Part shown: in pieces, positions 28,801-36,081 of the stretch
Layout: every line of letters starts with the position of its first letter
Position numbering within the stretch: the first letter of the stretch is position 1
Notes under the pieces: generated by a model
Seen by the model: the letters and a program-made list of their open reading frames with translations, nothing else
What the model was told of the DNA's origin: nothing
Databases searched by the model: none
NCBI GenBank assembly: GCA_016712415.1
Contig: JADJRC010000016.1
Span: forward strand, 149,726 to 213,725
Direction of reading: 5' to 3'
DNA length: 64,000 bases
Source of the DNA: Lewinellaceae bacterium
Lineage (GTDB): Bacteria > Bacteroidota > Bacteroidia > Chitinophagales > Saprospiraceae
Position numbers and translations under genes: made by a program

Positions 28801-28932
28801 ACCGGTGGCGCTGTCCGTCACCTTGCCGGTGACGACCTGTGCGAACATCTGACCGCTGAGGGCCAGGCACAGGAGCAACAGGGGGGCCTTTAAAAAGCTC
28901 CTGTCCAGCAGTTTAATGTTGAATTGATTCAT
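25870..28932 (-). CDS. SusC/RagA-family TonB-dependent outer-membrane receptor
   Basis: Outer-membrane TonB-dependent transporter that works with the adjacent SusD protein. I place the start at MNQFNIKLLDRSF (1020 aa), because a signal peptide ending in MFAQ follows directly; a longer frame upstream lacks such a feature. The mature protein opens with a carboxypeptidase-regulatory-like domain (VTGKVTDSATGEALVGVTV), then the SusC motif VVVTALGISREKKSLTYGAQE, a plug with GGSTRVVMRGQKS and DGVPMFNY, and a long barrel ending SYGLNLGFTF. The substrate is unknown, but nagB upstream on the same strand hints at an amino sugar. Confidence 0.95.
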   Translation of the reverse strand: MNQFNIKLLDRSFLKAPLLLLCLALSGQMFAQVVTGKVTDSATGEALVGVTVAEVGSRSGAVTDIDGNYRISVSDMNGSIVISYTGYQSKTVALNGSTTVDVMLTAGVELDEVVVTALGISREKKSLTYGAQEISSGDLTRVKDANVINSLSGRTAGLQINRSGSGVGGSTRVVMRGQKSTRDNNVLYVIDGVPMFNYSPAQPGDIWGQSGNSGNVGRDGGDAISNLNPEDIESMTVLKGASAAALYGSQAANGVILVTTKKGKDGQTKIDFSSNVTFESPTLTPELQFNYGSRPNENFSWGDKASSNDHVKDFFQTGTTYINSIGLTGGNKVAQTYFSYANTTSKGIIPTSELKRHNLTLRETAEFLDGRLSLSANLNYTNQRGDNRNAQGLYFNPLTGLYLFPRSENWADYSGANFEQFDDASKLYLQNWVGSRDDWQNPYWILNRNPNFDLRNRFYGTVTVGLKLTDWANLQFRGNLDKTYDQFEQHAYAGTEPTLADPNGRFVMNRSEGTVKYGDVLLNLKKDFNNLSAGLTLGSSINDVKVLSEYADSKGPGLRYANIFILQNIIQPGNIQQSQPVRSQLQSVFGSLSLGYKNMVYLDVTGRNDWSSTLAYTSSTSFFYPSVGISGILSEMFTIRGVSFAKVRASYAEVGNGVNPYDTYRLNSLIPGGVVQNSIGSLPGEELKPELSKSLEFGADVRFWNNRVGLDLTWYKTNTTNQRIQVGAPLGSGLSAFVINAGDIQNKGIEATLSFVPVRTQKLEWSTNFNFTTNKNEVLELTPLLADGVYTLTDGGVNNYDMVIREGYPFGEIGGKGFRYLNGNIVVSADGIPQAGADTVLGNPAPDFTLGWNNNITFGNFSVGFLIDGRFGGEVMSVTQAVIDRFGVSQATSDARDAGGVRVPAVLEDGTAYNGTLDAEKYYVAVGGRDGITEAYIYNGTSVRLRELTVGYSFPKSFTSRISKGAGLRLSFVARNLIYFKNDAPFDPDIAMATGTGLQGVDVFSAPAVRSYGLNLGFTF

Positions 28933-29010
28933 ACGAAAATGTGTGGTTAGTGAAAAATGTATAGAGATATCAGGTTTGATGCCGGTCGTATATGGATGAT
29001 ACATTCCAAT

Positions 29011-29037
29011 CCGGCACGGGTACACGACCTGTGCCGG
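29011..29037. promoter_or_regulatory. Palindrome upstream of susC (possible operator)
   Basis: CCGGCAC at 29011-29017 is inverted as GTGCCGG at 29031-29037, 79 bp before the chosen susC start. No T-run is present. It resembles a dyad regulator site but does not match the CCGTGTGCGCACACGG sites near lacI. No susC promoter of the TAnnTTTG type is obvious. Confidence 0.4.
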
Positions 29038-29118
29038 TCAAATTTTTCCGGGGAATGAACAGTGGATTAGTACGGGTATTTATTCGGGTAGTATAGCGTC
29101 AACCTGCCCCGGCGCCTT

Positions 29119-29170
29119 CCCACCTGGAAAGGGGCTCGATAATGAGTTTCCTCATTCCTTTCCCGGTGGG
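29119..29170 (-). terminator. Hairpin after nagB (possible transcript end)
   Basis: Arms at 29119-29132 and 29157-29170 pair with one or two mismatches, and an inner ATGAG/CTCAT stem lies between them, 20 bp downstream of the nagB stop. There is no U-run on the minus strand, so it may be a processing or stability element rather than a true terminator. Confidence 0.4.
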
Positions 29171-29190
29171 CGAGGGCCTGGGAGGTTGGA

Positions 29191-31128
29191 TTATCCTTTC
29201 CAGCGAACAAAGGCCTCCATGGCCTCGTATTCCGCCAGGCCCAGCGATCGGTACATCTGGGCGGTTTCCTTGTTGCGGTGCTCTGCACGCTGCCAGAACT
29301 CACGGTCGTCGCCGCCGGGGAATGGCGGCCTGTCTTTCTGACTTTGGTGCATGAATATCGCCTGCCGTTTGCGGCGCAGTTGCTGCGGGCTCATCGGCAC
29401 GGCCATTTCAATCTCATGTACTGCCCATTCGTGCCAGGCGCCCCGGTACATCCACAGCCAGCAGTCTTTTATCCAGTCCTTGCCATCCAGACGCCGGAAT
29501 GCCTCAGTAATGGCGTCGAGGCAAACGCGGTGTGTGCCGTGCGGATCGGCGAGATCGCCGGCGGCATAAACCTGGTGGGGTTTTATTCGCTCCATCAAAT
29601 CGACGATAAGTTGTATATCTGCCTCGCCCAGCGGCTTTTTGCGGGTGCGACCGGTTTCATAAAAAGGCATGTCCAGAAAATGGATATGGTTGTCGTCGGC
29701 GCCGGTAAAACGCGCGCCGGCTCGGGCTTCCCCGCGCCGGATCAGTCCCTTGATGCTGCGCACCTCGGGAATGTCGTCCATGCCGCTGTCCTTTTTCTGC
29801 AGGAATTTGATGACTTTCCGGTATAGTTTGCGCTCGTCCTCGCTGATGTCGCCGTGCCGGTCCGAGAATTCGAGCATAAATTCTGCATAACGCAGGGCGT
29901 CATAGTCGTGCACTGCTATATTGCCCGAGGTCTGGTAGGCCACGTGCACCTCATGTCCCTGGTCGATCAGCCGCTGGAAAGTGCCGCCCATCGAAATCAC
30001 ATCGTCGTCGGGGTGCGGACTGAACAGGATAGCCCGTTTTTTGGCGGGTTTTGCACGTTCGGGCCGGTTGGTGTCGTCGGCGTTGGGTTTGCCGCCCGGC
30101 CAGCCTGTGATGGTGTGCTGCAGGCGGTTGAATATGCGGATATTGAGTTCGTAGGAGTTGGCCTGTTCAATGATCAGGTCACTGAGGCCGTGTTCGTTGT
30201 AGTCTTCGTCTGTAAGTTTGAGAATGGGCTTGCCGGTGGTTTGGGAAAGCCAGACAACGGCTTTGCAGATCAGGTCCTCGTTCCAGTTGCAGATACCTGC
30301 GAGCCAGGGCGATTTCATCTTTGTCAGGTCTTCGGCTGCGCTTTTGTCGAGAACGACCTTGACATTGGGGTGTTTTTGCAGGAAAGAGGCAGGTACAGAA
30401 TTGCTGATCTCGCCTTCAATGGCCTGGCGGATGATACTTGCCTTGTGTTGCCCCCAGGCCATAAGGTAAACCGTACGTGCCTTGAAAATGCTGCCCACGC
30501 CCATTGTGATAGCCCTGTAGGGCACATCGTCTTCACTCTGGAAATCCTTGATGGCATCGTGTCGGGTGAGGTGGTCGAGCCGGACCATACGTGTCGGAGA
30601 GGTTTCCCAGGCGCCCGGCTCGTTGAAACCGATGTGGCCCGTCCTGCCGATACCCAGCAACTGGATATCGATGCCGCCTGCCAGGTCGATCAGTTTTTCG
30701 TAGCGTTCGCAATACTCGGCCACTTTTTCCATCGGAATGGTGCCGTCGGGGATATGGATGTTTTCCGGATTGATGTCGACATGGTCGAACAGGTACTCGT
30801 GCATAAAACGCCAGTAACTCTGCTGGGCCTCTTTGGCCATGGGGTAATATTCGTCGAGGTTAAAAGTGACGACGTTCTGAAAACTCAGTCCCTCTTCCTT
30901 GTGCATGCGCACGAGTTCCTCATATACTTTTATCGGTGTGCTTCCTGTGGCGAGTCCCAGTACGATCTGCTCCCCTTCCTGCTGCCGTTGGCGCATGGCC
31001 AGCGCGATGGAACGCGCGACATGGCGGGAGGCCTCCACCGCGTCGTCCCAGATTTTGGCGGGGATTTTTTCGAACGTTTTGAGCTCGTATTTAAGGTAAC
31101 CGGGAGCAGTTTTTTCTTTCGCTTTCAT
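29191..31128 (-). CDS. nagB: Glucosamine-6-phosphate deaminase fused to a PIG-L (LmbE) domain
   Basis: A 645-aa two-domain cytoplasmic protein. Residues ~1-280 are a NagB deaminase that converts glucosamine-6-P to fructose-6-P and ammonia: LGLATGSTPIKVYEELVR near 58-75, NVVTFNLDEYYPM near 85-97, and LLGIGRTGHIGFNEPG near 155-170. Residues ~370-640 form a PIG-L/LmbE deacetylase-like domain with the metal motif FSPHPDDDVISMGG and a later DPHGTHRVC. This fusion is familiar in Bacteroidota NagB. It starts 255 bp from the divergent LacI-type regulator, and two operator-like palindromes lie between them. susC and susD follow on the same strand. Confidence 0.94.
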   Translation of the reverse strand: MKAKEKTAPGYLKYELKTFEKIPAKIWDDAVEASRHVARSIALAMRQRQQEGEQIVLGLATGSTPIKVYEELVRMHKEEGLSFQNVVTFNLDEYYPMAKEAQQSYWRFMHEYLFDHVDINPENIHIPDGTIPMEKVAEYCERYEKLIDLAGGIDIQLLGIGRTGHIGFNEPGAWETSPTRMVRLDHLTRHDAIKDFQSEDDVPYRAITMGVGSIFKARTVYLMAWGQHKASIIRQAIEGEISNSVPASFLQKHPNVKVVLDKSAAEDLTKMKSPWLAGICNWNEDLICKAVVWLSQTTGKPILKLTDEDYNEHGLSDLIIEQANSYELNIRIFNRLQHTITGWPGGKPNADDTNRPERAKPAKKRAILFSPHPDDDVISMGGTFQRLIDQGHEVHVAYQTSGNIAVHDYDALRYAEFMLEFSDRHGDISEDERKLYRKVIKFLQKKDSGMDDIPEVRSIKGLIRRGEARAGARFTGADDNHIHFLDMPFYETGRTRKKPLGEADIQLIVDLMERIKPHQVYAAGDLADPHGTHRVCLDAITEAFRRLDGKDWIKDCWLWMYRGAWHEWAVHEIEMAVPMSPQQLRRKRQAIFMHQSQKDRPPFPGGDDREFWQRAEHRNKETAQMYRSLGLAEYEAMEAFVRWKG

Positions 31129-31196
31129 GGTTGTCGCGCATAGATGCCTGATGGGCAGGATTTCACTTCGGATTGACCTGTGTCAGAATTCTGTCC

Positions 31197-31204
31197 CAAA
31201 TATA
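31197..31204 (-). promoter_or_regulatory. Probable -7 box of the nagB promoter
   Basis: The minus strand reads TATATTTG, a full TAnnTTTG match, about 70 bp before the nagB start. The nearest operator-like palindrome (31221-31236) lies 17 bp upstream of it and would cover the -33 region, as expected for a repressor. Confidence 0.5.
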
Positions 31205-31220
31205 TGCGCTTGTTTTTAAA

Positions 31221-31236
31221 CCGTGTGCGCACACGG
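31221..31236. promoter_or_regulatory. LacI-family operator candidate 1
   Basis: CCGTGTGCGCACACGG is a perfect 16-bp palindrome with the central CG typical of LacI/GalR operators. It lies between nagB and the divergent LacI-type gene and overlaps the expected -33 region of nagB. The adjacent regulator is the obvious candidate to bind it; that link is inferred. Confidence 0.75.
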
Positions 31237-31251
31237 CCAAAATTTTTTTTG

Positions 31252-31267
31252 CCGTGTGCGTACACAG
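31252..31267. promoter_or_regulatory. LacI-family operator candidate 2
   Basis: CCGTGTGCGTACACAG repeats site 1 with two changes, in the same orientation, 31 bp away start to start (about three helical turns). The phasing would place two bound dimers on the same DNA face. Confidence 0.72.
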
Positions 31268-31383
31268 TCCAAAAAATCCTTGCGACTTTTGGGCTTGTTA
31301 TGGACAACCGTTTTTGCAAAAGCCTCTAAATTCGGGAGTTATGAAGCGGTGTTTTCAGACCTGACAGCCAAAACCAAATTTTT

Positions 31384-32472
31384 ATGAGCCAGCGTATTCG
31401 AATCAAGGACATAGCGGCACAAACCGGTGTTTCGCCGGGCACCGTTGACCGGGTGTTGCACAACCGCGGCAATGTAGCGCCCGAGGTGCGTGCCCGGGTG
31501 CTACAGGTGATGAAGGAGATGGGTTACGAGCCTAACCTCATGGCCCGCTCGCTGGCCAACAACAAGAAACAGTTGCGGATTGCAGTGATTCTGCCCGATT
31601 ACCGGCTCGACCCCTACTGGGCGCAGCCGAAAGAAGGCGTGGAACGCGCGACCGAAGCGGTCAAACACTACGGCGTGGTCACCGAGTTCCAGTTTTTCCC
31701 CATGTTCGATGCCGCGGCTTTTCTGACCCTGGTAAAAAAAGTGCTGGGCAAACAACCCGACGCCCTGTTGTTCGCCCCTCTTTTCCTGCACGAATCCGAA
31801 TACCTGATCGGGGAAGCATCGCGACTCGGCATCCCCAAGGTGATGATCAACACCAATATCGAAGGTACCGATGCCCTTTGCTACATCGGCCAGGACTCCT
31901 ACCAGAGCGGCGTGCTGGCCGGGCGGCTGCTCAACTTCGGCCTCAACGACGGCGACCATGCAATGGTGCTGAACCTCGACAAAGAAGTGCTGAACGCGCG
32001 CCACCTGCTCGACAAGGAACAGGGCTTCAAGGATTTTTTCAGGAGCGTCAAAGAGAAATCCATTGTCATTCACTCGGAAATATTCGAGGATTTCGACGAT
32101 CTCGTCCGGCTGCGCGCATGGGTGTACGGGCAGTTTGAAAGATACCCGCGACTGAACGGCTTTTTTGTAACCAACTCCCGCGCATACAAACTGGCGCAAG
32201 CCCTTGACCCGGATACCCAAAAGCGTATCAAGATCGTCGGTTTCGACCTCATCGAACCCAACCTCGCCCTGCTCGACGAGAACAAGATCCGGTTCCTGAT
32301 CAACCAGAACGCCTGGCACCAGGGATACCTCGGCATACTGGCCATCGTCAACAGCCTGATCCTCAAGAAAGACATGCCGCAGAATCAGTACCTGCCGCTG
32401 GATATCGTCGTGAAAGAAAACGCGCAGTATTATTTGAAACGGACGCTGGAGTTGCCGATGACGGTGTTGTAA
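31384..32472 (+). CDS. LacI/GalR-family transcriptional regulator
   Basis: A 362-aa regulator. The N-terminal LacI helix-turn-helix is clear (RIKDIAAQTGVSPGTVDRVLHNRG, residues ~6-29), followed by the hinge-helix region (YEPNLMARSLANNKKQ). Residues ~65-355 form a periplasmic-binding-protein-like sensor domain (LRIAVILPDYRLDPYWAQPKEGVERA, IGQDSYQSGVLAGRLL, VGFDLIEPNLALL) that would bind a sugar-type effector. It is divergent from nagB, with two matching palindromes between, so it probably controls nagB and itself. An amino-sugar effector is inferred from context. Confidence 0.93.
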   Translation: MSQRIRIKDIAAQTGVSPGTVDRVLHNRGNVAPEVRARVLQVMKEMGYEPNLMARSLANNKKQLRIAVILPDYRLDPYWAQPKEGVERATEAVKHYGVVTEFQFFPMFDAAAFLTLVKKVLGKQPDALLFAPLFLHESEYLIGEASRLGIPKVMINTNIEGTDALCYIGQDSYQSGVLAGRLLNFGLNDGDHAMVLNLDKEVLNARHLLDKEQGFKDFFRSVKEKSIVIHSEIFEDFDDLVRLRAWVYGQFERYPRLNGFFVTNSRAYKLAQALDPDTQKRIKIVGFDLIEPNLALLDENKIRFLINQNAWHQGYLGILAIVNSLILKKDMPQNQYLPLDIVVKENAQYYLKRTLELPMTVL

Positions 32473-32480
32473 GCAGCCGA

Positions 32481-32511
32481 TTGCAGATGTTGACCTGTGG
32501 TAGTATATTTG
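32481..32511 (+). promoter_or_regulatory. Promoter for the caspase-FGE gene
   Basis: TTG at 32481-32483 and TATATTTG at 32504-32511 are 20 bp apart, matching the Bacteroidota consensus, 35 bp before the start codon. Confidence 0.6.
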
Positions 32512-32545
32512 TTCGATTTATAACAATAATACCACAAGGTGTCGT

Positions 32546-34425
32546 ATGAATAAAACTATAATCATCTTCCTGCTTTTTGTGGCTATGATCAATTGCGGCA
32601 GCACGGGTTCACCCCAATCGAAGTTGCGCCCCGGTAAAGACTACGCCCTTTTTTTTGCCGTCAATGACTATCAGCCCGGGTCGGGCTTTGAAGACCTCGG
32701 CAAACCGGTCGAAAATGCCGAAGCCGTGGCCAAGGAATTGCGCGAGCGGTACGGATTTCAGACCGAAGTGGTGAAGAATCCCACGCTCGATCAGATTGGC
32801 GCCAAACTGCGCGAGTACCAGTCTTTTTATGCCAGGAACCCGCAGGGTAAATACCCCAGCACCGGCCAGTTGCTGATTTATTTTACCGGCCATGGCATTT
32901 CCGAAGACAACAACGGTTATTTCGTGCCGTCCGATGGCAATATCAAAAAACTTTACAGTACGGCTTTTGCCTATGAAATATGGCGTCCTTTTATCAACAA
33001 GATTGACTGCCGCCATATCCTTGTAGCCATTGATGCCTGTTATTCGGTTACGTTCGATCCCGACTGGTACAGTAAAAAAATGGACCCATCCGGCTTCAAA
33101 CGCCCCGGTGAACTGAGCGAGGGCGACAAGTTGCTGCTGGCCAACGAATCGGACAAGTGCCGAATTGTTTTTACGTCGGACGGCTCGGAAGACAAGGTGC
33201 CCGAACGCTCCAATTTTGCCCGGAAGTTTATCGAAGGTTTGCGCAGCGGCGTCCGTCAGGATGGTATCCTTACTTCCGAAACACTTGCCGGTTACCTGCG
33301 CTTTGCTGCACCCATTCCACGGCTCAGCGAATTCGGCGACGATCAGAAGGGCTCCTTTTTATTTATCCAGACGGTTGCCGTCGCTCCCAAAAATGTTCCC
33401 GGACCTGACGAAACGGCCAGTCTTGAAAAGGACCTCATGGCCTGGCGAACCGCCAAATCTGCCAATACCATTGCCGCATACACCGACTACCTCAACCGGT
33501 TCGCAAACGGCGAATTCCGCGAGCAGGCACAGGCGGGTATCCGCGCGATCGAACAGGATCTGGCGCTCCGCCGCGACGATCTGGCCTGGCAGGTGGCAGA
33601 AGAAAAAAATACGGAAGAAGCTTATAAAAAGTACCAGGCGGATTTCCCGAACGGCCGGCATACCGGAGAGGTATCGGTAAAAATTAAAGCGCTGTTGGCA
33701 CGTGAAACCTCCGGCACCGTGGCCAGCGACGGGCTTGTGTTTATAGAGGGGGGGACATTTGATATGGGGTGTTTCAATCTGCAAGGGGACTGTGAAATTG
33801 ATGAAACTCCGGTGCATAAAGTTACCTTAAGCAACTACTATATTGGCGCTTATGAGGTAACGCAAAAAGAATGGAACAAGTTGATGAGCACAAACCCTTC
33901 CGGAATAAGAACTGTGATGAATGTCCCGTTGAGCACGTGAGTTGGGACGATGTTCAGGTTTATATCCAAAAACTCAATCGTCAAACCGGACGGCAATACC
34001 GATTGCCGACGGAGGCAGAATAGGAGTATGCTGCAAGAGAGGGCGGTAAAAAGGTGCTTTTGGCACAGGAAACAATAGACTCGATGTAGATGAAGCGAAC
34101 TTTGATGCCAGCTCTACACACAAAACATCTTATTCCACAGAAGGCGCCTACAGGGGAAAGCCAATTTCGGTAGGTGCTTTAAAGGCCAACCGCTTTGGCT
34201 TGTATGATATGAGCGGAAATGCCCATGAGTGGTGTTCTGATTGGTACGGCCTTTATGGTTCAGGGCCTCAAATAGATCCTCAGGGACCTCCCACAGGCAA
34301 AGAAAGGGTCTGCCGTGGCGGCTCATGGATTGATACGCCTCCCCACCTTCCGGGTTACCAGCCGTCAGACGGCCTCCTATGATTCTGTCAAATGTATCGG
34401 GTTCCGTCTTGCCAGGAGCCAATGA
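32546..34425 (+). pseudogene. Exported caspase-like peptidase fused to an FGE-sulfatase domain, C-terminus broken
   Basis: The intact first part (465 codons) has an N-terminal signal with a possible lipobox (AMINC), then a caspase-like C14 domain with the catalytic pair His116 (YFTGHG) and Cys165 (AIDACYS). Two Trp/Tyr-containing helical repeats (AWRTAKSANTIAAYTDYLNRF and AWQVAEEKNTEEAYKKYQ, ~290-380) precede an FGE/SUMF1-type domain starting near residue 393 (FIEGGTFDMG). That domain continues only after a -1 shift (~33899-33901), a TGG-to-TAG change in LPTEAEWEYAAR (34021-34023), a -1 shift in an A-run (34048-34052) and a +1 shift (~34343-34350). It then finishes normally (GLYDMSGNAHEWCSDWYG, GFRLAR). 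Four lesions in 450 bp argue for decay, but the homopolymer context argues for errors. Confidence 0.85.
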
Positions 34426-34455
34426 TGGTGCAATACAATACCGAACAGTGCCAAA

Positions 34456-34489
34456 CAAAAAGGCGAAGGGATTCAACCCCTTCGCCTTT
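34456..34489 (-). terminator. Intrinsic terminator for the 48-aa gene (possibly bidirectional)
   Basis: A 12-bp stem (34459-34470 with 34478-34489) around ATTCAAC has a T-rich tail on the minus strand. It lies 24 bp past the stop of the small minus-strand gene and 31 bp after the end of the caspase-FGE locus, so it can serve both. Confidence 0.75.
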
Positions 34490-34512
34490 GCGGTATATAT
34501 TCTGAAATGGTG

Positions 34513-34659
34513 TTATTCTTCGTCTTCTACTTCATAACCTTTGATGCGGTATTTTGATTTTTCTACTGGTTTAAGTTTTTTCTTTTTGTGGTCCTGCATT
34601 TGGAGGGCGCGTTCGTCCGAGCGGCGAAGTTCTTTTTTGCTCTTTTCCCAGTGTCTCAT
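34513..34659 (-). CDS. 48-aa highly charged protein of unknown function
   Basis: A short minus-strand frame encodes a 48-aa protein that starts MRHWEKSKKELRRSDER, has a lysine run (DHKKKKLKP) and ends in an acidic tail (GYEVEDEE). A good terminator follows at once, and the frame sits alone between a terminator and TerC, which supports it as a real gene. It has no signal peptide or membrane segment. Charge segregation suggests nucleic-acid or ribosome association, but that is a guess. I do not recognise the family. Confidence 0.6.
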   Translation of the reverse strand: MRHWEKSKKELRRSDERALQMQDHKKKKLKPVEKSKYRIKGYEVEDEE

Positions 34660-34892
34660 GGCAAAAGTTGATTTTGGTTTATCTGCCCATTTCCCGGCTC
34701 AACCGGGCGTTTATCGGGAAGAAGGTGAATAAAATAATGTGAATGAAGATGTTTTGCAAAAGCCGGATTCCAGATCCTGAAACACCGGAAACAAATGCAT
34801 TACAGGTACAAAAATAAACCCTAACTTGATATTGTCAAGAGAATCGACTGTTAAATTTTTCTTTTCTGCCGGAGGGCTTGCCTTCATACGGG

Positions 34893-35870
34893 CTATTCCG
34901 GCGCTTCCCCGGACCGGCTTTTCCACAGCGAAACAGCCACGCCTATAGCCAGTAGCAGTCCGATCACACCCAGCGAAATGCCGATCGGAATATGCACCTT
35001 TAACGGGATGAGCATCATCTTGGCTCCAATAAAAAACAATATGGCGATCAGGCTGTATCGCAGATGTTCGAAACGGTCGAGTACGTTGGCCAGCACGAAA
35101 TACAGCGATCGCAAACCCATGATTGCGAAGATGTTGGAGGAAAAGACCAGGAATGGATCAGTCGTAATGGAAAAGACGGCAGGTACGGAATCGAATGCGA
35201 ACAGGATATCGGTCGTTTCGATAACCATCAGTGCCACGAACATCGGCGTTACGGCGCGGCGACCGTCTTCCACCGTAAAGAAATGACCGCCGTCGTAACT
35301 GCTGCTCACCGGGTAAAAGCGCCGGATGAATTTTACGACAGAGCGGTTGTTGATATCCTCTTCCTCTCCGTCATGCTGAGCGAGCATTTTATACGCCGAA
35401 TACAACAGGAACAACCCGAAAATATAAAACAGCCAGGAAAAGTTGTGCACCAGCGCGATGCCGAGTCCGATCAGGATACCGCGAAAAACAAGCACCCCGA
35501 TGATGCCACAGAACAGGATGCGGTGCTGGTACATCTTGGGTACACGAAACTTGCTGAATACGAGGGCCATGACAAACAGGTTGTCAATACTCAGCGATTC
35601 TTCCAGCAAATAACCCGTAAAAAACTTGAGGGCGGCCTCTTCACCGTCCATTGGCTCATGCACGTACGTGCCCAGATTTTGCCACTGGTTTTCATAGGCG
35701 AAATAAATAAAAACATTGAAGCCCAACGCCAGCACAATCCAGCCAATGGTACTCAATACCGCTTCCCGTGCGGTAGGGATATGCGCTTTTTTATTAAACA
35801 GACCGAGATCCGCCGCCATCAGCACGAATATCAGGGCGATGAATCCGATCCAGACTAAAGGGTCTATCAT
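34893..35870 (-). CDS. TerC/Alx-family integral membrane protein
   Basis: A 325-aa polytopic protein of the TerC family, associated with metal-ion (often manganese) export or tellurite resistance. Family features are visible: EESLSIDNLFVMALVFSKFRVP near residues 88-108, the charged HRILFCGIIGVLVFRG, and the second-half motif IETTDILFAFDSVPAVFSIT near 218-237, whose acidic residues line the proposed ion site. Around nine membrane helices are present. It is monocistronic, with divergent spacing to the subtilisin gene. Confidence 0.93.
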   Translation of the reverse strand: MIDPLVWIGFIALIFVLMAADLGLFNKKAHIPTAREAVLSTIGWIVLALGFNVFIYFAYENQWQNLGTYVHEPMDGEEAALKFFTGYLLEESLSIDNLFVMALVFSKFRVPKMYQHRILFCGIIGVLVFRGILIGLGIALVHNFSWLFYIFGLFLLYSAYKMLAQHDGEEEDINNRSVVKFIRRFYPVSSSYDGGHFFTVEDGRRAVTPMFVALMVIETTDILFAFDSVPAVFSITTDPFLVFSSNIFAIMGLRSLYFVLANVLDRFEHLRYSLIAILFFIGAKMMLIPLKVHIPIGISLGVIGLLLAIGVAVSLWKSRSGEAPE

Positions 35871-35958
35871 GTCAGCAGTGTTTTGTCGGGTCTTTTGGCG
35901 GATTTTGGCAAATCAGTCGGCATGCGGGCGCAAAGTTTATGGTTTCTTTGAACAATAG

Positions 35959-35966
35959 TATATTTG
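35959..35966 (+). promoter_or_regulatory. Possible -7 box for the subtilisin gene
   Basis: TATATTTG matches TAnnTTTG, 115 bp before the start codon, in the divergent gap with terC. The -33 position carries TTTAT rather than TTG, so the match is partial. Confidence 0.4.
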
Positions 35967-36081
35967 GCATAAAATAAGCAGCAAAACACGCGCCTTCTTT
36001 TTTGGTTGCGTCGTTTCCTTCCGACCCGGCTCATTCATCTACCGACTAATCGCTTTTCTCGATCAATCCGCCATCTCAAAA

